A stretch of 64,000 bases of DNA, from contig MU277709.1 in NCBI GenBank assembly GCA_022385805.1, positions 134,640 to 198,639 of the forward strand, given 5' to 3'. The notes beneath the pieces are model-generated. The model saw only the letters and a program-made list of their open reading frames with translations. It was not told the DNA's origin and searched no databases. Below are positions 1 through 10,348 of the stretch, one piece after another. This DNA is from Pilatotrama ljubarskyi (taxonomy: Eukaryota > Basidiomycota > Agaricomycetes > Polyporales > Polyporaceae). The translations under genes and the position numbers were made by a program. Numbering within the stretch: position 1 is the first letter of the stretch; every line of letters begins with the position of its first letter.

Positions 1-2538
1 CACCCATACTCCGACCACCATATACGGCGCGCGGCCAGAGAACGGCGCGGCCCCCCTTGGCCTTCCAGTCTCACTCCGTGCCTGGCGCTGGCGGCCGCCT
101 ACGCGCTGCTCTTGTGCGTGTTCGCGGTTGGTAGCCTCACTTTACAGCGTCCGCGCTTTGGGAATCGCGTCTGCCGCCCGGGAGATTTCTGAGCCCGACG
201 AAGCAGCAGATGCACCGACCGCAACGACCGCACGGACGCCCTACTCAGATACTGTGGTTCGCATGACGCGCTGCACGCAGTGAAGCATCCGGCAGAAGTC
301 GAATAGACGCAGCGTTGCAGCAGCCGCGCGGTTCGGACACGACGATCGGCGACACGAACGCGCACACCCAAAGCCATGCGAGGCAAGCTCGTCCCAAGCC
401 AGGAAGCTCCATAACCCACCGACACGCACGCCGATCGAGGTCCGATGACGCGAATTGCTCCCCGGCAGCACGCACCTGCGCCTGCTAGTGCTGCAACGGG
501 CACGGGCACGGGGAGAACGACGTCGACGCGACGCGCGACTATTACCGTGGGTGGCCCCAGACCGCTCGGCGTACGCGCGCGTTCGCGAACGGAGCCCTCG
601 ACTCATCCGCGAACGCGCCAGCATGCCTGGAGCCGTCGGAGCTTGAAGCTTGTCAACAGAACCCCCTCCGGCTGCGCATGGGGCGAACTTTCCAGCTTCC
701 AGCGCGCGCACCTTGTCCTTGGGTCCAGTGTTCGTCGGCGAATGCCTGCAGTTCACACTGCCATTGTGTGTCTGCTCCCGTCGCGTCCGCGCCTTTCCGC
801 CGTTTCCGGGCGATGCGCACGGCCCACTGCGTCGGTCAGCGGCCGGGTGTCGACGACGATTCCATACGATTCGTGTGTCGTGGCGGCACAGTTTGGGACA
901 GAGCCCGATTCGAGGGAGTTGCCGTAGACGAAGGAGCGGGCGGTATGCAAGACGACTATTGCTGCTACTGCCTGAATGCACCGAATCCTCGGGCCGACGC
1001 ATTGGTCCCGAGCCTGTGAGAGCGCGGCCGCCGCCTGCAACATTGACTTTGTTTCCCTATCTCCAGATGGACTGCAAATACTGGCAGCGGAGCAGCGCTT
1101 AGCGCCGCCATCTCCGACTCTCCGACCGCCGTCGTTTCGGTAGGACACGCCTGTCTTGTGCAGCACAGTGACAATAATGCAGCTTCCGCTGCTGATACAA
1201 TATCACTTGACGACATACGCTGAACGTCAGGGGCGGATGGGTCAAAGTGTCCAGCTGATGTGAACAGCACAGATTGCACGATACAGGCGTGGAGGAGTAC
1301 GCCAAGCCGCAGACGTGGCCTGTCGCGGAAGAAGCACCCCCTGGATCACAAAAAGTCAGCTGCGATGACCTATGTCCCGGTGGAGACGAATCCATCACCT
1401 TCGCCTCGACGCGTTTTCCCAACGGATGGAGATTTACGGTACGGGCTTTCCTGATGCATCACGCTGAACGCGACGTCGGTTCTGATCGACCCTTCAGTGT
1501 CCGTCGTGCACCACGTCTAGGTACCTGCGATAGACGGAGACGGGCACCAGGCCCCGCCGACCTGGCCGACGGTCCTGTGACAAGCGACGAACAAGATCAA
1601 TGCACAGCAAAGATGAATGATCGTCGAGAGAGCTCCAACTCCGTACCTCGTCCTCTCATCTCCAATAGCTCCGAGCACTCTGCGAACATCCGCCCGCGTT
1701 TGGCGAGCGCGCGTGCCCGCCGCAGCGCTCGGGCGGTGATTATCCAGCCTCTTGTCAAACAAGCTTCGAATTTACGTTGCGAGCTTCGCGCGCGGATTGG
1801 TCGGAAGGAGGCTGCAGGTGTACAGCCGAACTGAGGGCATCTGCCACTAGTGGGGAACGTCCGAGTCAGCGCTGCGATGGAGCATAGCGGGCGTGAGCTG
1901 AGCTTGCCAGTCGTATAGGCTCGGGCTATAGCCTATAGGTGCCGAAGACGTACAAACCCTCAAGTTCGGTTATATGATGCGTGTAGGATGGGCATTGCCC
2001 GGTACGTTCCCCCATTGTCCTGCGGTACGTCAGCTGACAGGTAACGGGTGTTTCATGGCCACGCTGTGGACGTAGCCGGTGCCCCGGTAGGATACTGAGA
2101 AGCAGCTGACGGCGAGTAGGCTGGCCGTCTGCACTTCGCGAGGGTACTGCGGTTTGAGGACGAGTGAGGAAATGCGCATACAGGGAGGGTGCGAGTATGT
2201 AGCGCGAAGCGTGAGGAGTTGTGGTAGAAGAAGGCAAACAAGCGTCGGCTGCGATACGAGCGCGGCACGTCGCGTCCTCGGTTCACCTCCTGACCCTGGC
2301 AGCCGTGACCCCTAACGCGAACGGGCCACGCGTGATCAGCCAGGGTGTGCTCTGGCATAGATACGTCTACATATTGCACGATTCAGCGTAGCGCTCATTT
2401 TCTCGTCGAGATGAGTTCATACTAGGGCGACATACAAAGACGATCATGAAGTTGAATAGGACCTTTCGGGTGCCCCGCTGTCACTGCTTCATTTCGGTAC
2501 AAGAAACCAAGCGGCCGCTCCCCAGTCTACTTTCCGCC
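1..2538. other. Gene-poor GC-rich sequence, no supported gene
   Basis: No recognisable gene. Open frames of up to about 250 codons occur on both strands at once (for example around 241-1002 minus and 445-927 plus), but they are Arg/Ser/Pro/Ala-rich, match no family I recognise and lack a coherent exon structure. I read them as chance open frames in GC-rich DNA. No tRNA or clear repeat was seen here. Confidence 0.55.
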
Positions 2539-2759
2539 CTATTTCTGTGAAGTGCAGCCTCCCGAGCTGGTGTACCGGCTGTAGCCGCTGCCGCTGTTGT
2601 AGTAGGTCGACCCGTTCGAGTTCTGGTAGTAGTAGCTCCCGTCGCTTCAGAAGAGCGTCAACGACGTTCGATACGGTGTCATCAGGCAAGGACGCACTTG
2701 TTGCTGTAGTGGTAGGAATGCCCGCCGCTCTCACCGACGCGGTGGTCATAGGAGTTCCC
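2539..2759 (-). pseudogene. Tyr/Gly/Ser/Asn-rich small protein, 3' exons of a relic or partial gene
   Basis: Two exons can be read on the minus strand, 2759-2698 and 2644-2539, joined by a 53-nt GT-AG intron. They encode about 55 residues ending at TAG (2539-2541). The core is Tyr-rich, with the stretches DGSYYYQNSNGSTYY and NSGSGYSRYTSSGG, a style I associate with small uncharacterised basidiomycete proteins; no function is known to me. Immediately upstream of the GGG codon at 2759 is an in-frame TAG, which is either the end of an upstream intron (...gatag) or a disabling stop. I found no convincing first exon, so I call it a partial or decayed copy. A related Tyr-rich gene lies at 7339-7657. 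Confidence 0.4.
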
Positions 2760-2762
2760 CTA

Positions 2763-5522
2763 TCGGTCACGACACTGTGCGCCCGGTACATGGCGAAAAG
2801 TACCATTTTATTCCTGGGGGTCAAAATGGTGAATTTACCCGAGTCAACGGCATGTTATCACCCATTCGGAACTATTGGCGCCAGTGTACTTTGACTACTT
2901 TTGCCGGTGACAGAAACAGTGATTTTGAGCCTTATTTTGCCGGAAATCACCACCTGGGTTGAGCGGTACAAACATAGTGACTATCCACCATTTTCTGATT
3001 GATTTCCGCTGGCGCACATGAAGCAGTGATTCTCATCCATTCATCGTGGTATTCACCACATAAGTAGCATGGTACTGTATCAACTCGGATTTATTTGAGA
3101 TACTGTTACATAGCGCAGACATAGCTAAGCATGCCATGGCGGCGGGCGGAGATGAGCAAAGTAGGCAGAAGAGAACAGGTCATCACGAATACAGATAGGG
3201 AATGCTGACGTAGGCCAAGGGGTATGTTGCATGGCAGGGCGCACAGGTGCAGAGAGCGAGCACAAGGCAGCACGAGCACTCCAGGAGAGCATCAGGACTT
3301 CAAGCGACAGCGAAGCGTGAGCAGGCAGGGACCGAAGTAGGCATAGGATCATTTCAAGTCCGCGGAGACGTCGATGAGGGAGCACTGATGAGAGATCGCG
3401 GAGACAAAGTAGCGCAAGAGCCAGGAGGAGAGCCGGAGAGAAGCAGTACAATCTTGATTGACGAGGCAGCCGGCACGCTTGGTCTCACAAGACGTACTCA
3501 GGAGACAAGCCGACTAAGAGGGGCCTAAGGTGCATATGTAATGGATCGATGGTTTCGATAGCGGGCACAGAAAGAAGCTGCTGCCGCCACAAGAGTGTAC
3601 AGCACCAACAGGGAGCCGGTGTGAGCACAAACAAGCGTCCAGAACATACCAGGAGCCAGCAAGTGACCGTATCAGATATCCACCAGCACGTACCATGGCG
3701 CAGCGGCGAGCACCGTCGAACGTCTCAGCACGGGAGCGACGACCAGAGTTGAGCACAATAATCGGGGAGTCTGAGTAACACCTGGAGCCGTGCCTGCACT
3801 AGGAGCCAAGAAGACGAGAGAACTAGGCAACGACGACGAGAACGGCCGAGTGCAGAGAGACGACGTTGACGAAGAAGAAAACGTTAAGTCAGGACGGCGG
3901 ACGCGGTCGCCAGGCAAGCTCCGTTGCTGTTATTTGGGCATGTTTGGTTTGAAGGCGGAGTTACTCCGGCGCTACAGCGTGTCGCAACCTCGGTGTTTAT
4001 CACCATTTTATTGCACTCATCTACGATTGGTTATGTTCACCATAAAAATCCACACCCCCAGTTAATCCCCACTTTGTGTGGTGATCGGCGCTTTCCACCA
4101 GATAAGGTCGTAGTGCCCACCACTTCTGAGGCGCACAGTGCGAGGTGCACATCGGTTATGGCGCAGAGACAAACGGTAAGAGCGAAGAGTAGTATATACC
4201 TGGCTGTTCACGCCACGGGACGTAACATGATAAGACTCTCCGGTGTAAGAGTTCTTGGGCATAGTGTGCAAGCGGTAGATGGTGGAAGTCCAGGTTAGAC
4301 GTTAGACGAGCTAGTGCGTCATACAGCTCTGTGGAGATTGTACAGTGTGAAGGTCACACGGCGTTTCAGCAGATAACTGGGGGAATTTCATCCCGTCGTC
4401 GACGAATATTCATCCAATTGCGTTGAATTTCACCCGTGAACGGTTGAACGGAACGATTGAAATGTCAGCCGTTAAATGTCCGGTTTCAGCGGGTCAAATG
4501 AGCGGTCCCTAACGGAGGTTGAACACCGGATGAAGATGAATTGAGGCTGATTTCCGGTAGGTTTTCATCTGATGCAGCTCAGCAATGGATCCCGGTCTGG
4601 CAGACAGCACACACGTAGACAGATCAAGCAAATGCATTACAGCACGCCAACCGACGCCGTTACAGACTACGTACGGTACAACAAGAGAGGTACTATCAAA
4701 CATGGCACGAGAAGGCTCCAGCTACAGATGTCACGGGCCGGCGCCCGACTCCGGACGAGAATGCGTGACGAAAGCGATGTATTCCGGACAAGATATACAA
4801 GGCGCGAGACGAGGGGGAGCCCGAGCACCGACGCCGTGAGGCGGAAGGGCGGGGTGGCATTGGTTCGTCAAAGAGAGCAGGCGCGTATCGTAACGCGTAA
4901 GTACAAGAACCCGGATACGGTAAGTCACGTGTAACGAGGCCGTTACAACAGACTTTGTGGCCGTGAGTTCCCTGACATTTATTCCCTGAGATGCTGTTCC
5001 AATGGTCGCATGGGGAGCTTACCTGCATTAAAAAGCTGCATATTGACTCGCCAATGTGAGCTTCAGTTGGTTCGAAAGGGCCCTGCACGCCTAGGGTCCC
5101 TACTTTGGTGAGAAAATTGAAGCCATCACTGAACATACCGGAATCACCAGTCTGACAGTCGCAGAGAGATACAGGCAGTATCGACAGAGTCAGGTAGTGA
5201 ATCGAGCAGGACACAGGATCATTGCGCAGCGCCAGCCCTAAGAGAACAGGTCGTGGTGGTCGACGAGAGCAAGAAACCATGACGCAGAGCACCCGTTGGT
5301 GGGCCTTGTCAAGGCCAAGTGCCGGTACTCCATTTGACCCCACAGAGACTCCAGCTGACGTCGAAAAGTCTAAGTCACTCAGGTTGAATAGAAGCCATGG
5401 TGGGGTTGAAACTGGCCGTCTCAAAATCAAGCGATGCTCATCCGTTATCCACTTTTCACCCGCAAAAGGCTGAAATGGTATAAGTTACCCGAGCGCTGTG
5501 TAAGCGCCGGTTGACTTCTACA
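2763..5522. other. Repeat-like degenerate DNA with no supported gene
   Basis: The stretch is AT-richer than the genes and contains many short GGTGA/TCACC words at 2820-3100 and 3960-4110. Strand composition is skewed: 3120-3960 and 4570-4920 are purine-rich on the plus strand (many GAG/GAC/AGA words), as in eroded retroelement or transposon coding DNA, but no reverse transcriptase, integrase or transposase motif can be read. The segment 4380-4560 has repeated GAATTTCA/TTGAA words. No gene is supported. Confidence 0.4.
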
Positions 5523-6432
5523 NNNNNNNNNNNNNNNNNNNNNNNNNNNNNNNNNNNNNNNNNNNNNNNNNNNNNNNNNNNNNNNNNNNNNNNNNNNNNN
5601 NNNNNNNNNNNNNNNNNNNNNNNNNNNNNNNNNNNNNNNNNNNNNNNNNNNNNNNNNNNNNNNNNNNNNNNNNNNNNNNNNNNNNNNNNNNNNNNNNNNN
5701 NNNNNNNNNNNNNNNNNNNNNNNNNNNNNNNNNNNNNNNNNNNNNNNNNNNNNNNNNNNNNNNNNNNNNNNNNNNNNNNNNNNNNNNNNNNNNNNNNNNN
5801 NNNNNNNNNNNNNNNNNNNNNNNNNNNNNNNNNNNNNNNNNNNNNNNNNNNNNNNNNNNNNNNNNNNNNNNNNNNNNNNNNNNNNNNNNNNNNNNNNNNN
5901 NNNNNNNNNNNNNNNNNNNNNNNNNNNNNNNNNNNNNNNNNNNNNNNNNNNNNNNNNNNNNNNNNNNNNNNNNNNNNNNNNNNNNNNNNNNNNNNNNNNN
6001 NNNNNNNNNNNNNNNNNNNNNNNNNNNNNNNNNNNNNNNNNNNNNNNNNNNNNNNNNNNNNNNNNNNNNNNNNNNNNNNNNNNNNNNNNNNNNNNNNNNN
6101 NNNNNNNNNNNNNNNNNNNNNNNNNNNNNNNNNNNNNNNNNNNNNNNNNNNNNNNNNNNNNNNNNNNNNNNNNNNNNNNNNNNNNNNNNNNNNNNNNNNN
6201 NNNNNNNNNNNNNNNNNNNNNNNNNNNNNNNNNNNNNNNNNNNNNNNNNNNNNNNNNNNNNNNNNNNNNNNNNNNNNNNNNNNNNNNNNNNNNNNNNNNN
6301 NNNNNNNNNNNNNNNNNNNNNNNNNNNNNNNNNNNNNNNNNNNNNNNNNNNNNNNNNNNNNNNNNNNNNNNNNNNNNNNNNNNNNNNNNNNNNNNNNNNN
6401 NNNNNNNNNNNNNNNNNNNNNNNNNNNNNNNN
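5523..6432. other. Assembly gap (910 N)
   Basis: A run of 910 undetermined bases, flanked on both sides by non-coding, repeat-like sequence. Any open frame drawn across it is an artefact. Confidence 0.99.
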
Positions 6433-7338
6433 AATGGCTAGAGAACCCAGACAGCACACATGATACTACTACACAGTGGTCTATTTATGATATAATGTGC
6501 TTACCTCGAGGGTACAGACCACCATGAATGTCATTGTTGCTCACCGGAAATAGAAGAGATACACTCTCACTGAAATTTGTGTCCTCTGGAGTTTCATTCC
6601 CCACCATGCCAGTCTCTTGAGGCTCACAAAAATCACACAACCAGAGACGGAGGGCGGTTACTCACCTTGGGCACCGTCGACCCATAGATTCCCGAGCCGC
6701 ATAGCAGCCAGCGAGTCCGATAGCGAGATACTGTACAAAAGACGACGAGAATGAGAGCATGATCTCAGAAAGAGAAGACGGTGGTTGCAGCGAGAGGAGT
6801 GCAGTGGGGGAGTTGCTGCCAGGGTTGGGGACGTGAAGACGGTGCAGTGGTGCGTGCGGAGCACCATGACGTGCTCCAAATCAGTTTAGGGCCGGCTGCT
6901 ACAGACTTCAAGCTGTGCTCAAGTGCGCCCTTTTGCATGTCTAGAATTTGAGCTTGTAGCACTACACTGGTTGGGATTGACCTGCCGGTTCGCTGGTTCC
7001 AAATGCTACTTATGAAACCGATAGGCTAGATGAGCTTTCAAGAATCAAACTCATGATTTTATGCAGGCAATGAAAGTTGCCAACGTCACGACACCCTGTT
7101 TGATGTTGTGTGACGTCACGTGGCTGAAAGCTACGGTGCGCTACCATAGAGCTATGTAGAAGATGTAGAAAGGGCATATCTACGTCGGCTACATAAGAAC
7201 CCCATTCTCTACTGACATATATGATTTTTCCTGATGTTGTACACAAACTTGAAGGTGAGGCCCCCCCTCTCAACTCGATGCTTCGAGTGATAAGACAGGA
7301 ATGAGTTACGGTTGCGCTGACCTGAAAGGCATTCAGTA
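6433..7338. other. No feature seen
   Basis: Mixed-composition sequence after the gap. Short open frames occur, but I see no conserved motif, repeat or splice pattern. Confidence 0.4.
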
Positions 7339-7657
7339 TCACGCTGCCTGTATGCCCTCCAGACTAGGAGTGAGTACGCACAGCTGTTGACCAGTATACA
7401 CCCACTTCCTGTCGCGGCCCTTCTCATAGACCTTACTGTCCCGGCTGATCAGACGCTCGTAGCTGCGGCTGTTCTCGTAGTAAGCAGAGCCGCCCGGGTA
7501 CTTGTTGTAGCTACTCCTGTTTCTGTAACCAGCTTATGAGGTACGTGGGCCTACTTGAGCGTTCACAGTCTACGTACGCGTTGTCATAATGGTATCCACC
7601 TCCACTGTTGGTGTACACACAGCACTCGAACTTGTTCCCCTGTGCGCCAGCCATCAT
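7339..7657 (-). CDS. Small Tyr/Ser/Asn-rich protein of unknown function
   Basis: Proposed two-exon gene: exon 1 7657-7578, 55-nt intron with a GTACGT donor and ACAG acceptor, exon 2 7522-7339, giving 87 residues. It starts MMAGAQGNKFECC and contains SGGGYHYDN and YNKYPGGSAYYENSRSYE, the same Tyr-Gly-Asn-Ser flavour as the relic at 2539-2759. I know of no function for this type of protein. There is no signal peptide or membrane segment; the low-complexity aromatic/polar composition would suit a disordered protein. Summed exon length is divisible by three and the splice sites are consensus, but the surroundings are repeat-rich, so it may be a decaying copy. Confidence 0.42.
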
Positions 7658-8238
7658 GTTCCAGGTGCCGCCAGAATGAAGCAGACTGGAATATGTACTA
7701 TAGCGTTGACAATTTGGGTGACAATGATGTAGTACTTGCCGCGGAAAGGCTCGAGCTCGTTCGCCATGCTGGTACTCAGGTGAAGGTGCGACAAGGGCAA
7801 TGATATGAGCAAGAGGTTAAGGAGGAATCTGGGGCATTCCAGAGCATGCAGCGGCTTCCGTCATACTGTCCATGTGATACCCAAGAACAACAAGACCATG
7901 AGCAAGTGGCGGCCTAGCATGAGAAGCTGCAAGCCTATGTATGGGCAGACATGATAGCACAAGAAGGAGATGCTGCACTACGCACAGATGCGCGAGGGGA
8001 ACACCGGGGCAAAACAAGCACAAATAATGTGTTGTGCCCAGCGCCGCACCTGGGACCATGTCAATGTCCACTATTTAATATTCATCAGTACCACTCGGTG
8101 TGCTCGAACTCTGTCAATCCACGCAACATTGGCTGGTGGCTTCAATGTCTTGCTGCTCTCTCTCAGAGAATAACATAGAACAAGTCAACGTGTCTGACAT
8201 GGCCCCACAGTATGCATTCAGAGGTGTTAGCGCCCGTG
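7658..8238. other. No feature seen
   Basis: No gene, repeat or RNA recognised between the small Tyr-rich gene and the TCCGA-rich block. Confidence 0.35.
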
Positions 8239-8240
8239 CG

Positions 8241-8859
8241 GACCCTTCCGGTCTGGCGCCTTTCGGAACCTGATCGGTCCGATTGGACTCCGAGGCTCGC
8301 TCCGATACTCGTCGTCATCATCGGCAATGAGACTAACCCGCGCCGTACTCCATGCGATCTGACCTCCAAGCTCCCCTCCGCAGTTACTCCTTACAAACCC
8401 GAATCTCACTCACTTCTTACTATATAAGCTTCGGATTCTATAGGGTAGCTCTTGAGTTCAGATATCTCGTTAACCACTTGATCTGCTGGTACAACTCTTC
8501 GGTCCCCTGTTCTTTACCCATTTGTTATCCTCCAGAATAACATTCCGTCCTCCAATCTCGGGTCCGATCCGATTCCGACTGCAGTCCGATCACACTCTGA
8601 CCTCCGACACTACTAAGACAAGCCCTTCGTGACTTGTCCTCTGGTAACCAGCACTTATGTCATCGACTTCTACTGCCGGTCTCCGACCGGCCTCCGACAT
8701 TAGTCCGCTTTCGGTCCAATTACATAATAGTACATTTCTCCGTAAATTAGAGGACTCCGTCGACTCTCGAAGCACGTTACTAATAGTTTCGCGAGTCCTC
8801 TACATTACTCCCATACTGTGCGTACTCCAACCGGGTTCTGATCAGACCCTTCCGGTCTG
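8241..8859. repeat. TCCGA-rich block bounded by 15-bp direct repeats
   Basis: The 15-mer GACCCTTCCGGTCTG occurs at 8241-8255 and again, exactly, at 8845-8859. Between them the sequence is pyrimidine-biased on the plus strand and strewn with TCCGA/CTCCGAC words, with one TATATAAG at about 8421-8428. There is no coding capacity of interest. It could be a remnant LTR or promoter-like part of a retroelement, or a decayed minisatellite; neither is proven. Confidence 0.4.
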
Positions 8860-8938
8860 ATATCTGCCTTCCATCTTCCGGCCTCCGGGACTCCAGTCTT
8901 ACCCCCGCACGGTACCTAACAAGAGGTCACGGTGACGA

Positions 8939-9120
8939 TGTCGCAAATTTCCTAGACACCTTATAAGGGAAACACAATTATGAAGGATTATGAGCCGCTG
9001 ATGAGCTGCTGATGAACCCCACTGGGACAGCCTATCATTGCTTATAAGCGGCGTATGAACCATTGAAATCTAACGTTTTCCTGATAAGCCTCTTAGAAGG
9101 CGTCTAGGAAATTTGCGACA
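8939..9120. mobile_element. MITE-like element, 182 bp with 19-bp perfect terminal inverted repeats
   Basis: The left end reads TGTCGCAAATTTCCTAGAC (8939-8957) and the right end (9102-9120) is its exact reverse complement. Similarity continues inward, with TTATAAGG on the left facing an imperfect counterpart (TTCTAAGAGG) on the right. Size, AT-rich centre and lack of coding capacity fit a non-autonomous miniature inverted-repeat element. I could not find a convincing target-site duplication: the left flank ends GGTGACGA and the right begins GACTCGGA. The superfamily is therefore unassigned. Confidence 0.75.
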
Positions 9121-10239
9121 GACTCGGATGTGGCACTGGAGCAGTCGTTTGGCTCGCTCGCTGACCATCGTACGTGCTCAGTTTTGTGCTGGAAATCAGG
9201 CAAATATATGCTAGAATGCATTATGTGAGGCAGTAAAGGTACGAGCTAACATGCGCTGAGGTTTCACATCTTTTGCTCATGTGCATACATGCAGTCCACC
9301 GGACCCGGACCTTGCTCAGGCCAAAATGTCGTCGATGAGAAGGTTCGTCACCGTTTGAGCAAAAATACCATCATATATCACGGGGAAGCTCGGCTTCTAC
9401 CCGTAGCCGTTGGAAGTCTTGGTGAGAGAATCCCAGAGGATCAAGGGAGCTCGTACTAATAGTACGTCATGATTTTGACTAAGTATGCATTCGAAGAGCT
9501 AGCTTCGGACGTGGTGCACATGACGAGTGCGGGCCTTGTTGCGGGGATCGCAGAGCAGAGCAATGTGAGTCGAAGGTATCTCTCTACATCCTGGACATGA
9601 AGCTCGCACTTTACCCTGCAGCCTACCTAGTCATGCTGGACAGATTGATCGAGCACCTAATAAACAATCTGCAAACGATCTGCAGTGGCAAGTTAGTGAT
9701 TTGCCCTGGTGGCGTGTTGCTCCCGTGTTTTTCATTTGGCTTGCAGCCAACGATGCTGCACCATGTCTCGATACAAGCTCCTTCTGAGCAAAGCAACAGG
9801 TCCCCAGGCGGAGGTGCGGGTACTACTCCGGGTTCATCGTCTTCATCTTAGGCCTTTCAGATGACTTTAATTAATAGGGCGCTCACAAAAGAGGTCACTC
9901 TCACTGGGAAGATGTACATTGTCTTAATGGGCATGCCGCGCTGTTGGATATCATTGGTCGCTGGTCGCCCATATTACCCAGGACTTGCCCTGAGGATCCT
10001 CCGTCCTGAATTGACGTCCTCGCCTGCATTCCACTGTGGCTGCTATGCTGCCCGTGCCTCCAGTAACAAGCAATACAGGCTCGAAGTACGCATTGACCGG
10101 CCCTGGTGACACTGTCGAAATCTGGATAGCAAGCAAACACATGGAATGTGGAACGGGTGCATTACAGCACCTGCCTTTCCCGATGATGCGACCCCACTCC
10201 GCGCACGAGGCCGCGGAGCACCAAAACCGCTCCCTTCGC
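9121..10239. other. No supported gene
   Basis: Open frames such as 9597-9851 plus are unsupported. A small palindrome GTACTAATAGTAC occurs at about 9452. Nothing else is recognised. Confidence 0.35.
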
Positions 10240-10276
10240 GCATCTTCGCAGTTCTTCGCAGTCCTTCGCACAGTTC

Positions 10277-10348
10277 CGCAGGCCTTCGCAGCTTCGCAGG
10301 CCTTCGCAGCTTCGCAGGCCTTCGCAGCTTCGCAGGCCTTCGCAACTT
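10277..10348. repeat. 18-bp tandem repeat, four copies
   Basis: Four head-to-tail copies of CGCAGGCCTTCGCAGCTT occupy 10277-10294, 10295-10312, 10313-10330 and 10331-10348; the last copy has one change (AACTT). Each 18-mer looks like a doubled 9-mer, and looser CTTCGCAGT-type copies extend upstream to about 10240. The unit is a multiple of three, so it creates Ala/Gln/Ser/Phe repeats in a chance open frame, but no real gene is supported. Confidence 0.85.

Noticed and set aside
241..1002. Long minus-strand open frame of 253 codons
   Set aside because: Arg/Ser-rich with no domain, overlapping equally long frames on the other strand; chance frame in GC-rich DNA.
5456..6527. Open frames of more than 300 codons
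   Set aside because: They run across the N gap and consist almost wholly of undetermined residues.
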